64,000 bases of DNA. Source: Lujinxingia sediminis (GTDB lineage Bacteria; Myxococcota_A; Bradymonadia; Bradymonadales; Bradymonadaceae). The first letter of the stretch is position 1, and every line of letters starts with the position of its first letter. The translations under genes and the position numbers were made by a program. Location: contig NZ_SADD01000002.1 in NCBI RefSeq assembly GCF_004005565.1, positions 186,001 to 250,000 on the forward strand. The letters are read 5' to 3'. This document shows, one piece after another, positions 53,446 through 62,516 of the stretch. Under the pieces are notes generated by a model that was not told where the DNA came from, did not search any database, and saw only the letters and a list, made by a program, of their open reading frames with translations.

Positions 53446-54474
53446 TTAGTTCTCCGCCCGCTCAAGGTTTGCGAATCCCGCGCTGAGCTCGCTGACCGCC
53501 TCCCCGAAGCGAGGGCCGAAGCCCAGCAGTTTGAGATCGTCGACCACGACCACCTGCCGGAAACCCGCCGCCGGAGTCTGGCTCATGCCCGGCAGCTCCC
53601 AGACCCTGTCGACGCCCCCCAGGCTCTTGAGCCCCTTCTCGGTCATGACGATCACGTCGGGGCGAGTGGCGATCAGCCCCTCGGCGCTCATCGGGCGAAA
53701 GTCCTCGACCCCGGAGACAAGGTTCGCGCCGGCCAGCTCAATGGCGGTGGCGGCGCTGGTGCCACGGCCGCCGATGAGCAGGGTGCCCGGGCCGCGGGCG
53801 TAGACAAAAATCGCGCGCGGCTCCCCGTCGACCCGGGCGGCGGAGGCTTCCGCGTTCTCCAGCGTCGCGTCGAACTCGGCCACCAGCCCCCGGGCCTCTT
53901 CGCTACGTCCGAGCGCCTCGCCGACCTTGAGGATGCGTTCGCGAGCCTGGGCGATGTTATGGGGCTCCTCGAACACCGTGACCTCGACGCCGGCCGCTTG
54001 AAGCTGGTCGACCACCTCGGCCGGGCCCACGCCCTCCGAGGCCAGCACGCGCCCGGGACGGTTGGAGAGCACGGCCTCCACAGACGTCTTTCGGTAGTAG
54101 TCGAGCGTGGCGACCGCGGCGGCCTCCGGCGGGTATTCGGCGGACTTGTCGGCGGCGACGACCTGATCGCCGGCGCCCAGCGCAAAGGCGATCTCGGCGA
54201 TGGGACCGCCGAGCACGACCAGGCGCTCGGCTTCGACCGCGTTTTCTGCCGCGGCGGCCTCTTCGGCTTCGGCGCGCTGGCCATCGTGTGCGGCGGTGCT
54301 GGCCTGGGAGGTGGGCTCGGCGCTGCTCTCGGCAGCGCCGGAGTCGCAGGCCAGCTGGGAGGCGGCGCACGCCACCACCAGGATCATCGCCAGCGTTGCA
54401 AGAAGGCTGTCGGCGCGCCGAGCACGCCTCGCCATGGAGGAGTTCATATCGGTGGTTGCCGCGTCATTGCTCAT
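53446..54474 (-). CDS. hmuT: Heme-binding periplasmic lipoprotein HmuT
   Basis: A 342-residue substrate-binding protein. ATG 54474 follows AAAAGGACCCCAAC; ATG 54492 is a weaker alternative. The signal region LLATLAMILVVACAASQLAC carries a lipobox (QLAC). An Ala/Glu-rich linker leads into the TroA/BtuF-like fold: VVLGGPIAEIAFALGAGDQV, GVEVTVFEEPHNI and TRPDVIVMTEKGLKSLGG. YPPEAAAVATLDYYRKTSVE is typical of heme-type binding proteins. It is the first gene of hmuTUVS, behind three Fur-like boxes. Confidence 0.92.
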   Translation of the reverse strand: MSNDAATTDMNSSMARRARRADSLLATLAMILVVACAASQLACDSGAAESSAEPTSQASTAAHDGQRAEAEEAAAAENAVEAERLVVLGGPIAEIAFALGAGDQVVAADKSAEYPPEAAAVATLDYYRKTSVEAVLSNRPGRVLASEGVGPAEVVDQLQAAGVEVTVFEEPHNIAQARERILKVGEALGRSEEARGLVAEFDATLENAEASAARVDGEPRAIFVYARGPGTLLIGGRGTSAATAIELAGANLVSGVEDFRPMSAEGLIATRPDVIVMTEKGLKSLGGVDRVWELPGMSQTPAAGFRQVVVVDDLKLLGFGPRFGEAVSELSAGFANLERAEN

Positions 54475-54546
54475 GTTGGGGTCCTTTTCCATGGTCGTTC
54501 AAACGCCTCGTTTGAGGGCGATTCTCTCAAGGTCGACCCCGGAGAT

Positions 54547-54565
54547 ATTGAAAAACACTTTCAAT
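54547..54565. promoter_or_regulatory. Fur-box-like palindrome 1
   Basis: ATTGAAAAACACTTTCAAT, a 19-bp near-palindrome (ATTGAAA/TTTCAAT), 72 bases upstream of the hmuT start. Confidence 0.7.
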
Positions 54566-54576
54566 TTCAAGCAGAG

Positions 54577-54595
54577 ATTGAAAATCGTTCTCAAT
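54577..54595. promoter_or_regulatory. Fur-box-like palindrome 2
   Basis: ATTGAAAATCGTTCTCAAT, the best match of the three to the proteobacterial Fur consensus (ATTGAGAATCATTTTCAAT-like on the other strand). Confidence 0.75.
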
Positions 54596-54607
54596 TTCAT
54601 TTTCTCT

Positions 54608-54636
54608 TTGACAGCCCTTTCAGCAGTCATTATCCC
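54608..54636 (+). promoter_or_regulatory. Candidate promoter of the TonB receptor gene
   Basis: TTGACA and TATCCC with a 17-base spacer, about 50 bases upstream of the ATG at 54687. Fur-like boxes lie on both sides. Confidence 0.5.
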
Positions 54637-54641
54637 TTCCA

Positions 54642-54660
54642 ATTGAAATTGGTTTTCAAT
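54642..54660. promoter_or_regulatory. Fur-box-like palindrome 3
   Basis: ATTGAAATTGGTTTTCAAT, 26 bases upstream of the TonB receptor start and just downstream of its candidate -10 box. Confidence 0.7.
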
Positions 54661-54686
54661 ATCGAGCCAGCCCTGGCGAACCCACC

Positions 54687-56783
54687 ATGACACCTATCGC
54701 GACATTTCGACGTACCCTTTCAACGCCCCGCTTCCTTCTGCGAGCGCTGACGTTCAGCCTGGCCTTGAGCCCGGGCTATGCACTGGCCCAGTCGGCCCCC
54801 TTGCCCGCTGACACCCCGGAGGCAGGCGCGGAAGCGACCGAGGAGGAACGCGACGACGAGCGCATAGAAGCCGGCGATGCCCCCCCTTCCAACGCCGACG
54901 CCGGCCTCACAGCTCCCCCTTCTGATGCGGCCGCCCCCGAGCGCCAGACGCGTCGGGCCCGCGGCCAGGTCGTGGTTACCGGAAGCCGGCGCGCCCGGCG
55001 CGTGGAAGACAGCCCGGTGCCGGTCACGGTGATCGACCGCGAGGCGATTGAGGCCTCCGGCGCCCGGAACGTCTCCGAGATTCTGGCCGCCCAGGCCGGC
55101 GTGGAGCTCGTGCCTTCGGTGGGCGGCACCGGCGTGCGCCTGCAGGGCATGGACTCCGATTATGTGCTGATTCTGATCGACGGGCAGCGCGTGGCTGGCC
55201 GCGTCAACGGTGTCGTCGACCTGGATCGCTACAACGCCCGCAACATCGAGCAGGTCGAAGTGTTGCGGGGCCCGGGCTCCGCCCTCTACGGCGCCGACGC
55301 GATGGCCGGGGTCATCCACATCATCACCCGTAAAAGCGAAGAACCCTATGAGGCCGAGGCCACCCTGGGCTACGGCCAGCGCAACCAGATCGAGGCCGGC
55401 GGCCGCGCCGGGATGCGCCGCGAGGGCTGGCGCGCCCACCTGGAGGCGAACCACCGCCAGGCCGAGGGCTACGATCGCTCGCCAGAAGACATCTTCTCGA
55501 CCGGAAGCTCTTATAACGAGACGCAGGCCGGGCTGGGCGGGGCGGCGGATCTTGGCGAGCGCTGGGAGCTGGGCGCGCGCGGATCCTATCTGGTGCGCCG
55601 CCAGGAGCGGGTCGACGCCGGTGCCTCACGCGCGGTCTTCGACCGCCTCAACGCCTATGAAGACGGGCTGGGCACCATCTGGGCGGAGCGCCAGGGCGAG
55701 GGCCGACTGCGCACCACGGCCACGTTTCAGGTCTTCCGCAACCAGTTTTTTTACGACCAGCGCCACTCCGACGCCCTCGATCGCTACGAAGACAGCCGCG
55801 AGACCCAGGCCATCGTCGAGAGCGTCTACGAGCGCTCTTTGAGCGACACCAACATCCTGACGGTGGGCGTCGAAGGGGCATTGCACCGTTTTGACTCCGA
55901 GCGACTTCGCGACGGCGGAGGTGAGCGCGATCGTCTGGCGCTTTTTGCCCAGGATGAGTGGTTTCTGGGCGATGCGCAGCAGCTGGTTTTGATGCCCGGC
56001 ATTCGCCTCGATCTGGACTCCCAGTACGGCTTTCATCCCAGCCCCGCCCTCTCGGCCCGCTATCAGGTCTTCGAAAAACTCAACGTGCTGGGGAGCGCGG
56101 CGATGGCCTACCGCGCGCCGAGCTTTCAGGAGCTTTTGCTCGACTTTGAGAACCCGGCGGTGGGCTACGTGATTGAGGGCAACCCGGAGCTGGAGCCGGA
56201 GACCTCGCGCTCCTTTCAGCTCGGCGCGCTCTGGAGCCCGCTTGAGCAGGTCGACGTCGAGGTGAACCTCTTCTGGAACGAGCTCGACAACCTCATCGGC
56301 ACCTCCACCACCGAGAGCGGGGGGGCGGGCCAGGCGTTGGTGTTCAGCTACACGAATATCGCCAGCGCCCGCACCCGCGGGGTCGAGTCGATGCTGCGCG
56401 TGCGCCCCGGCAAGGGGGTGCGCCTGGAGCTGGGCTACACGCTGACCGACACCCTGGACCGCGAGCTCGACCGCCCTCTGGAGGGCCGCGCCCCTCATCG
56501 GCTCAGCTTAACCCTCGGGGCAGACCGCCTGCCCCTGGGACTCAAAGCCAACCTGCGTGCCGGGCTCACAAGCCCTCGCCCCTACTTTTTCAACGGCACC
56601 ACCGAGCTTGCCGAGCCCGATAGCGCACCGGCCTCCGCGCTCGTCGACGCGCACCTCTGGCGGGACTTCGGCGAACACATCTCGGTGTCTTTGCGCGGCA
56701 CCAACCTCTTGAATCAGGGCGACGCGCGCTTTTTGCCCATCGCCCCCCGGGCGCTCTTTGCCGCGATCCGCGCGCGCTACTGA
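54687..56783 (+). CDS. TonB-dependent heme receptor
   Basis: A 698-residue outer-membrane receptor. Signal peptide to about residue 34 (LRALTFSLALSPGYALA), a Glu/Ala/Pro linker, then the TonB box/plug (VVVTGSRRAR, VEVLRGPGSALYGADAMAGV) and a barrel ending in AAIRARY. The YRAPSFQELLLDF and GNPELEPETS segments are the FRAP/NPNL-like motifs of heme and cobalamin receptors. The His usually found between those motifs in heme receptors is missing, so the ligand contact may differ or heme may be supplied by HmuY. It diverges from hmuT and precedes hmuY by 56 bases. Confidence 0.93.
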   Translation: MTPIATFRRTLSTPRFLLRALTFSLALSPGYALAQSAPLPADTPEAGAEATEEERDDERIEAGDAPPSNADAGLTAPPSDAAAPERQTRRARGQVVVTGSRRARRVEDSPVPVTVIDREAIEASGARNVSEILAAQAGVELVPSVGGTGVRLQGMDSDYVLILIDGQRVAGRVNGVVDLDRYNARNIEQVEVLRGPGSALYGADAMAGVIHIITRKSEEPYEAEATLGYGQRNQIEAGGRAGMRREGWRAHLEANHRQAEGYDRSPEDIFSTGSSYNETQAGLGGAADLGERWELGARGSYLVRRQERVDAGASRAVFDRLNAYEDGLGTIWAERQGEGRLRTTATFQVFRNQFFYDQRHSDALDRYEDSRETQAIVESVYERSLSDTNILTVGVEGALHRFDSERLRDGGGERDRLALFAQDEWFLGDAQQLVLMPGIRLDLDSQYGFHPSPALSARYQVFEKLNVLGSAAMAYRAPSFQELLLDFENPAVGYVIEGNPELEPETSRSFQLGALWSPLEQVDVEVNLFWNELDNLIGTSTTESGGAGQALVFSYTNIASARTRGVESMLRVRPGKGVRLELGYTLTDTLDRELDRPLEGRAPHRLSLTLGADRLPLGLKANLRAGLTSPRPYFFNGTTELAEPDSAPASALVDAHLWRDFGEHISVSLRGTNLLNQGDARFLPIAPRALFAAIRARY

Positions 56784-56839
56784 CGCTTTCCCCTTCGCAT
56801 ACACCACCCCTAACCTATTGAATAGGATGGAGTTTCAGC

Positions 56840-58459
56840 ATGAACCACCTCTCAAAAAACCTCTTCTTGCGCCTCGTTGTGGCGCTCTTCATCGCCGGCA
56901 CGGCCAGCGCCTGCGCCAACGATCTTCGTGACGACGTGGACACCGAGACACCCGACACCGGCACCGACCCGGATACCGACGGTGAGGAGTACGACTGGCA
57001 CCAGATCACGATCGACTCGCAGGATGCCGAGAATTTTCAGTTCCTGAACCTCCTCGACGCCGAGCTCGTCGAGGGCACCGACTTCGACCAGGAGAACTGG
57101 CACCTGGCGCTGCAGCGCTTCCAGATCCTGGTCAACGGCGGGGTCAGCGGTCCGGGCTCGGTCAGCGTGCAGATTCTGGAGGGCGAGGACTTTGAGACGC
57201 TCACCCGGGCTCCCGATGGCGAGTACATCACTGATGTGCAGGGCGAGCCGGATGAGCGGGGACAGAACCCGGGACTGGTCTTCCAGCAGGAGGGCGCCTG
57301 GTATGAGTACGACCAGACCACCCACACGCTCAGCGCCCGTGATCGCGTGTACGTGCTGCGCCTGAACGCCGAAGACTACGTGAAGGTGCAACTCCTGGAC
57401 TACTACGATGAGGCCGGTACCTCCGGCTTTGTCACGCTGCGCTTCGACAGCATCGCCGCGCCCACTGGCGAGGTCACGCTGCCTGACGTCGAAGCCCCCG
57501 AAGATCCGGAAGATCCGGAAGATCCCGAAGATCCGATCGAAGGTGTCTTCACCATCGACGCCTCGTCGAGCGAGGCCTGGACCTACGTCTCGCTCGTCGA
57601 CAAAGACGCTGTCAGCGTCAGCGACGCAACCACCGAGCTGGTCTGGGATATTGCTATCAAACGCACCAGCTTCCAGACCAACAGCGGCGTCAGCGGCGCG
57701 GGCCTGGCCGGCGCGCTTCCCCTCAACGCCGACGCCGACTTTGAGACGCTGACCACCACCAATACCCTCGGCTTTGTGGTGGACACGATGGAGGTCCCCG
57801 CCGGCCCTCCCGGTGCCGAGCCCGTGGCCCAGAACGCCGCGCTCTCCAGCTGGTTTGACTACGATATGAGCACCCACACGCTGAGCCCGGCCGAAGGCGT
57901 GTTTGTGGTGCGCCTGGCCGACGGCACCTACGGCAAACTTCAGATCCTCAGCTACGAGGGCGGCATCTACCAGCTGCGCTTTGAGGCCATGGAGGCCCTG
58001 GTCGAAGCGATCACCCTGGAGGTCGACGCTTCCAACGCCGAGAGCTGGGCCAACATCTCGCTGACCCGGGGTCAGGTGGTGGAAGATGGCGAGCGCTGGG
58101 ATATCGGCCTTAAGAACTACCAGGCCCGCGCCTTCGGCGGCACCACCGCCCCGGAAGGTTCGGTGGGCGCGCTGGCCGTGGAAGAAGCCTTTGAGGCCGT
58201 ACTCGAAGCGCCGGCCGAGGGTTATCAGCTCGACGAAACCCTGACCGTCCAGCCCTCCGGCGCTGAGTATTCTGGCAACCCCGTGCTGGCCGACTGGTAC
58301 GACTACGACTTCGCCACCCACACGGTGAGCCCGGCCGAAAAGACCTTTGTAGTGGCGCTTCAAGATGGCGGCTACGCCAAAGTCCGCGTCGTCTCGTTTG
58401 CCGATGGCGTCTACGAACTTCGCCTGGCCTACACCGGCCCCAACGCCAAGGATTTCTGA
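56840..58459 (+). CDS. hmuY: Triple-domain HmuY-family heme-binding lipoprotein
   Basis: A 539-residue exported protein; the signal ends ASAC (Cys25, a weak lipobox). Three HmuY-like domains lie in tandem at about 55-204, 236-383 and 394-530. Each holds a W-x-x-A/G-L strand (WHLALQRFQI, WDIAIKRTSF, WDIGLKNYQA), a W-Y/F-x-YD turn with TH(T)xS (YDQTTHTLSA, YDMSTHTLSP, YDFATHTVSP) and a closing R-L/F strand. A PEDPEDPEDPEDP linker joins domains 1 and 2. Known HmuY hemophores have one domain and pass heme to a TonB receptor; the receptor is directly upstream here. One His is conserved per repeat. ATG 56840 follows GGAG. Confidence 0.9.
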   Translation: MNHLSKNLFLRLVVALFIAGTASACANDLRDDVDTETPDTGTDPDTDGEEYDWHQITIDSQDAENFQFLNLLDAELVEGTDFDQENWHLALQRFQILVNGGVSGPGSVSVQILEGEDFETLTRAPDGEYITDVQGEPDERGQNPGLVFQQEGAWYEYDQTTHTLSARDRVYVLRLNAEDYVKVQLLDYYDEAGTSGFVTLRFDSIAAPTGEVTLPDVEAPEDPEDPEDPEDPIEGVFTIDASSSEAWTYVSLVDKDAVSVSDATTELVWDIAIKRTSFQTNSGVSGAGLAGALPLNADADFETLTTTNTLGFVVDTMEVPAGPPGAEPVAQNAALSSWFDYDMSTHTLSPAEGVFVVRLADGTYGKLQILSYEGGIYQLRFEAMEALVEAITLEVDASNAESWANISLTRGQVVEDGERWDIGLKNYQARAFGGTTAPEGSVGALAVEEAFEAVLEAPAEGYQLDETLTVQPSGAEYSGNPVLADWYDYDFATHTVSPAEKTFVVALQDGGYAKVRVVSFADGVYELRLAYTGPNAKDF

Positions 58460-58540
58460 TCAGGCAGACCTGCTGCACCGCAACACACAGGCATCGATGA
58501 GGTTCAAAGAGCGTGCCTCATAGACGAGGTGCAGAAGGTT

Positions 58541-58597
58541 GCCCTGAACAAAAACCCCCGGCGGTGCGATGCACCACCGGGGGTTTTTGTTCAGGGC
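58541..58597. terminator. Long bidirectional terminator hairpin
   Basis: GCCCTGAACAAAAACCCCCG pairs with CGGGGGTTTTTGTTCAGGGC over some 23 bp. It lies between the ends of hmuY (+) and the cysteine-rich gene (-), and its A5/T5 tracts are inside the stem. Confidence 0.9.
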
Positions 58598-58642
58598 GAC
58601 CGGCCACCCGGGGCAGCCGAGGTCATGGTGCGGAGCACGAAC

Positions 58643-61258
58643 TCACGGACAATCCTGGCCGGGATTCGGTGCGTTATAATAGCAATCTTCCCACTCAGTG
58701 CTTGTGTTCGTCTGGCAACTTCCTCCTGAGCAGGTGCGCCGCGTGACCGAACGGCTTTTGATGGAAAACTCGCAAATCGGCACGATCGAGCACGACGACC
58801 AGTTGCCGTAGGTGGTGGCACCGCAGGTGGTGCCGTTGGACGCGTTGCAGTTCTGGCTCTCAGTGAAGTTATTGCTGGCGCAGGTGCCACTGCTGCAGGT
58901 GCGCTCGGTGCGGGTGCGGGTGCGAGTGCCCGTGCACTGGTTGCTGGCGACGTTGCAGCTCGACCAGTTATTCCAGGTCGTGCCCGAGCCGCAGGTGGTG
59001 CCATTGCTCTGATTGCAGCTCTGCGTCTCGGTGAAGTTGGCGCTTGTGCAGGTGCCATTGCTGCAGGTGCGCTCGGTGCGGGTGCGCGTCTGCGTGCCCG
59101 AGCACTGACCGCTGGCGATGCTGCACGATGACCAATTGGAATGGGTGATGCCCGAGCCGCAGGTGGTGCCGTTGCTTCGATTGCAGCTCTGCGTCTCGGT
59201 GGTGTTGGTGCTCTGGCAATTTCCGCCGCTGCAGGTGCGGTCGGTACGGGTGCGGGTCTGCGTGCCCGAGCACTGACCGCTGGCGATGTTGCAGCTCGAC
59301 CAGCTATCCCAGGTCGTGCCCGCTCCACAGGTGGTACCGGGAGCCACGGTGCGCGTACAGCTCCCGTTTTCGGTAAGGGTATTCGACTGGCAGGTTCCGC
59401 CGGAGCAGGTGCGGGTGGTCACCTGACGCGACCGTGTGCCGGTGGTGTCACACACGTCGGCAAAGCCGCTGCAAGTCGTCCAGGGCGTCTCAGTGACGCC
59501 CCCCTCGCAACTGTTGCCGGCGGTGGAGCGGGTGCAGCTGGCGGTGTCCGTCTCGACGACCGAACGCGTGGAGCAGGAGCCGCTTGCGCACTCCTGATAT
59601 GTCACCGTGCGCGTACGGCTACCGCTGGTCGAGCATTGACTGGCGTAACCACAGTTCGACCAGCTGCCGTTCGTTACGCCGCCGCAGCTGATGCCGTTGG
59701 TATGACGTGCACAGCCGGCGGTATCGGTCTCGGTGCGGGAGGTCTGAGCGCAGCTGCCGCCCTGACAGGCATATTCGGTGACGGTGCGCGTGCGGCTTCC
59801 AGAGTCGGAGCACGAGTTGGCGTACGTGCAGCTCGACCAGTTGCCGGTCGCATCGGCCTGACACTGCGTGCCGTTGGTGGAGCGGGTGCAGGTCTGGCTC
59901 TCGGTGGCGGTGCGCGTGGAACACACGCCGCCCGCACACTCGCGATAGGTCACCGTGCGCGACTGCGTCCCGGTCTGCCCGCAGACACCGCTGAACCCTT
60001 CACACGCGCTCCACGGGCTGTACGTCTCCTCACCACAGCTCGCCCCGGTGGTGGCGCGAAGGCAGGTCTCGGTCTCGGTGTCGACGCGCTCATTGCAGTC
60101 ACCGCCGTCGCACTCAAAGTAGGTCACCGTGCGGCTGCGCGTGCCATCCTGATCGCAGACGCTGTCAAAACCGCCGCACGCGCTCCACGCGCCGGCCTCT
60201 GGCGCGCCGCAGGCCTGGGCGTTGGTGTCGAGCACGCAGGCCTCGAACTCTTCCTCTTCGACAACCTCACAGCCACCGTCGGCGCAGACGTAGCTTGTGA
60301 TCACACGGCGGCGCTGACCTTCGGTGGTGCATACGCCCTGCTCGCCAGCGCCCTGGCAGGCGCCCCACTCACCCGTTACCGTCTCACCACAGGTCTGGTC
60401 GTCGGTCTGGCGGGTGCATTCCTGCGTCTGCACCTCCTCGCTGACTTCGCAGGTCATCGCGTCGCCGCAGCTGGAGGTGGTCACGGTGCGGGTCTGGGTG
60501 CCGACCTCAGCGCAGGTGCCCTCGCCAAAATCGCAGTCGCTCCAGGGCGTCGCAAGCGGCTCCTGACAGTCCTCGCCAAGCTCACACATCTTGCCCGGCG
60601 CGCAGGCCTCGCACTCGGAGCCGCCGCAGTCGATGTCGGTCTCATCCCCGTTCTGCAGGCCATCGTCGCAGGTAGACACCACGCAGCTGCCCTCCACGCA
60701 CTCGGCGCCCTCTTCCGAGCAGCCCTCATCGCCGGAGCACGCGCCGTAGCAGACGCCGCGGTAGCAGGTCTCACCTTCGGAGCATTCGGTCGTCGAGCAG
60801 TCCAGGGGCACGCAGGAGCCCTGGTAGCAGCGAGAGCTCGGATCGCAGCCGTCGCTATCCTCACACGCCAGGTAGCAGACCGAGCGGTAGCAGGTCTCAT
60901 CGGCGGCGCACGCCACATCAGCGCAACTCTCATCGACGCAGACCCCGGCGGTACAGAAACCCGAGGCGCAGTCGGAAGACGTCCCACAGGATTCTCCCAG
61001 CTCGCAGGTCGCGCAAGCTGGACCGCCGCAGTCCACCCCACTCTCCTGGCCATTTTGCTCGCCATCATCACACGAGGACGCGGGCTGCGCATCGGCGTCG
61101 GGCTGGCCGCTGTCGGGCTGGCCTACGTCCAGATCGCCGACATCGTCGGAACGAAGGGCTCCGCCGTCGTCGATATTACACGCGAGCACAAACGTGAAGA
61201 TTGCGGCGATCCACCACGTCTTCTGCAGGGAACGCTGACCTCGAATCCACTGAACCAT
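58643..61258 (-). CDS. Cysteine-rich lipoprotein with thrombospondin-like repeats (paralogue 1)
   Basis: An 871-residue secreted protein. ATG 61258 follows AGGAGAAAGGTCT; the signal is WWIAAIFTFVLAC with lipobox. Asp-rich cysteine modules of the DCGGxxCxxC type follow (VDCGGPACATC, IDCGGSECEAC), then many units of about 45-60 residues built as WSxC...GTxTRTVT...C..GxC...E..C, which resemble thrombospondin type 1 repeats (Trp and Arg layers, six cysteines). The last four units (about 630-830) are almost identical. It is probably disulfide-rich and surface-exposed, perhaps adhesive. A paralogue begins at the window end. Confidence 0.85.
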   Translation of the reverse strand: MVQWIRGQRSLQKTWWIAAIFTFVLACNIDDGGALRSDDVGDLDVGQPDSGQPDADAQPASSCDDGEQNGQESGVDCGGPACATCELGESCGTSSDCASGFCTAGVCVDESCADVACAADETCYRSVCYLACEDSDGCDPSSRCYQGSCVPLDCSTTECSEGETCYRGVCYGACSGDEGCSEEGAECVEGSCVVSTCDDGLQNGDETDIDCGGSECEACAPGKMCELGEDCQEPLATPWSDCDFGEGTCAEVGTQTRTVTTSSCGDAMTCEVSEEVQTQECTRQTDDQTCGETVTGEWGACQGAGEQGVCTTEGQRRRVITSYVCADGGCEVVEEEEFEACVLDTNAQACGAPEAGAWSACGGFDSVCDQDGTRSRTVTYFECDGGDCNERVDTETETCLRATTGASCGEETYSPWSACEGFSGVCGQTGTQSRTVTYRECAGGVCSTRTATESQTCTRSTNGTQCQADATGNWSSCTYANSCSDSGSRTRTVTEYACQGGSCAQTSRTETDTAGCARHTNGISCGGVTNGSWSNCGYASQCSTSGSRTRTVTYQECASGSCSTRSVVETDTASCTRSTAGNSCEGGVTETPWTTCSGFADVCDTTGTRSRQVTTRTCSGGTCQSNTLTENGSCTRTVAPGTTCGAGTTWDSWSSCNIASGQCSGTQTRTRTDRTCSGGNCQSTNTTETQSCNRSNGTTCGSGITHSNWSSCSIASGQCSGTQTRTRTERTCSNGTCTSANFTETQSCNQSNGTTCGSGTTWNNWSSCNVASNQCTGTRTRTRTERTCSSGTCASNNFTESQNCNASNGTTCGATTYGNWSSCSIVPICEFSIKSRSVTRRTCSGGSCQTNTSTEWEDCYYNAPNPGQDCP

Positions 61259-61493
61259 AGACCTTTCTCCTAAAACCATGACACCTTCGAGGTCGATGGG
61301 TCGGCGACCCTCGCCGCGAATCGATCGCTTCTCTCACCTGTCCGACGGCACGCTCGGAAGCGAACGCCGAACCGGCCGCACGTAACAGGCTATAAAGCAT
61401 TTTTCCACGATGGACGGAATAAATCCTGCCTTCCAGCTTAGGGCAAATTTTGCGCAATTTACAAGTTTTGCCACAATTCACAGGAGCTTACCT

Positions 61494-62300
61494 ATGACGC
61501 GATGGCATCTGCCCCGAAGCCCCGAACGCATCGTCTGTTTGACCGAAGAGACCACCGAGCTTCTCTATCTGCTCGGCGAGCAAGAGCGCATTGTAGGGAT
61601 CAGCGCGTACACCGAGAGGCCGGCACGGGCCAAAAGCGAGAAGCCGGTGGTTTCGGCCTTTATCGGCGGAAGCGTCAAAAAGATCGCCGCGCTCAAGCCC
61701 GACCTGATCATCGGCTTTTCGGATATTCAGGCCGAGCTGGCCCACGATCTGATCAAGGCCAACCTTCCGGTAGCGGTCTTTAATCAGCGCAGCCTCCAGG
61801 AGATTTTAGAGGTGATGGTGATGGTGGGTACGCTTGTGGATCGGCGCGCTGAGGTGTTGGAGCTGACTCGGGGGTATATCGCGCGGCTGGAAGCCGCGCG
61901 GGAAAGAAGCGCCGCCGCGAAGCGGCGGGTTCGGGTTTACTTTGAAGAGTGGGACGAGCCTCGCATCACCGCTATTTCGTGGGTCAGCGAGCTTATCGAG
62001 CTGGCTGGCGGTCAGAATATCTTTGCCGAGGCCTCCACCGGCAAACTCGCAAAAGAGCGCTTTGTCGATGACGACGCCATCATCAACGCCAACCCGGAGC
62101 TGATTCTGGCAAGCTGGTGCGGCAAGCCCGTCGACAAAGAAAGCATCCGCCGGCGTCCGGGCTACGAAAAGGTGGAGGCCATCGCGCACAAGCGCATCAT
62201 TGAGCTCGACCCGGCGATCATCCTGCAGCCTGGCCCGGCCTGCTTAAGCGCGGGCCTCGACGCCCTGGAAGCAGCCATTCGGCCACTGGCTGAGAACTAA
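61494..62300 (+). CDS. BtuF-like ABC substrate-binding protein without signal peptide
   Basis: A 268-residue protein of the TroA/BtuF helical-backbone binding family: RIVCLTEETTELLYLLGE, ALKPDLIIGFSDIQAEL, the backbone helix RAEVLELTRGYIARLEAARE and a second lobe (ELIELAGGQNIFAEAS, NANPELILASWCGKP). ATG 61494 follows CAGGAG. Neither it nor in-frame ATG 61410 gives a signal peptide, so it may be cytoplasmic. Such cytosolic forms occur in cobalamin and heme contexts. No permease or ATPase is adjacent. The two cysteine-rich genes flank it. Confidence 0.83.
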   Translation: MTRWHLPRSPERIVCLTEETTELLYLLGEQERIVGISAYTERPARAKSEKPVVSAFIGGSVKKIAALKPDLIIGFSDIQAELAHDLIKANLPVAVFNQRSLQEILEVMVMVGTLVDRRAEVLELTRGYIARLEAARERSAAAKRRVRVYFEEWDEPRITAISWVSELIELAGGQNIFAEASTGKLAKERFVDDDAIINANPELILASWCGKPVDKESIRRRPGYEKVEAIAHKRIIELDPAIILQPGPACLSAGLDALEAAIRPLAEN

Positions 62301-62346
62301 GGGCGCCGTACTGCACCAACATCGAAAAAAAACGGCAGCCCCCGCC

Positions 62347-62373
62347 CCTCATACGGACGTCCTTCGTATGAGG
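62347..62373. other. Inverted repeat without T run
   Basis: CCTCATACGG with its complement around GACGTCC/TTCGTATGAGG, a stem of about 10 bp. It is followed by a looser GCGTT/AACGC stem (62378-62405). It could be a weak terminator or attenuator of the BtuF-like gene. Confidence 0.4.
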
Positions 62374-62460
62374 CAAGCGTTCCTTACGTGAAAGAACGTA
62401 ACGCGCTGTGTGCAGAAGCGCGCCCCATTTTTTGGGCTGCTTCACGCGCGCTTCGGGCAC

Positions 62461-62494
62461 AAAAAAGCCCTCGCCGACCGGGGTCGGCGAGGGC
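62461..62494 (-). terminator. Terminator of the second cysteine-rich gene
   Basis: GCCCTCGCCGACC with GGTCGGCGAGGGC, followed on the minus strand by TTTTTT. It lies 22 bases after the stop at 62517. Confidence 0.92.
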
Positions 62495-62516
62495 CTGTGG
62501 AGCGTGAGCCAGAGCC

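Noticed and set aside
59141-61273. 710-residue plus-strand frame opposite the cysteine-rich gene
   Set aside because: It is the Ala/Gly-rich antisense shadow of a GC-rich gene whose sense frame has signal peptide, cysteine modules and repeats.
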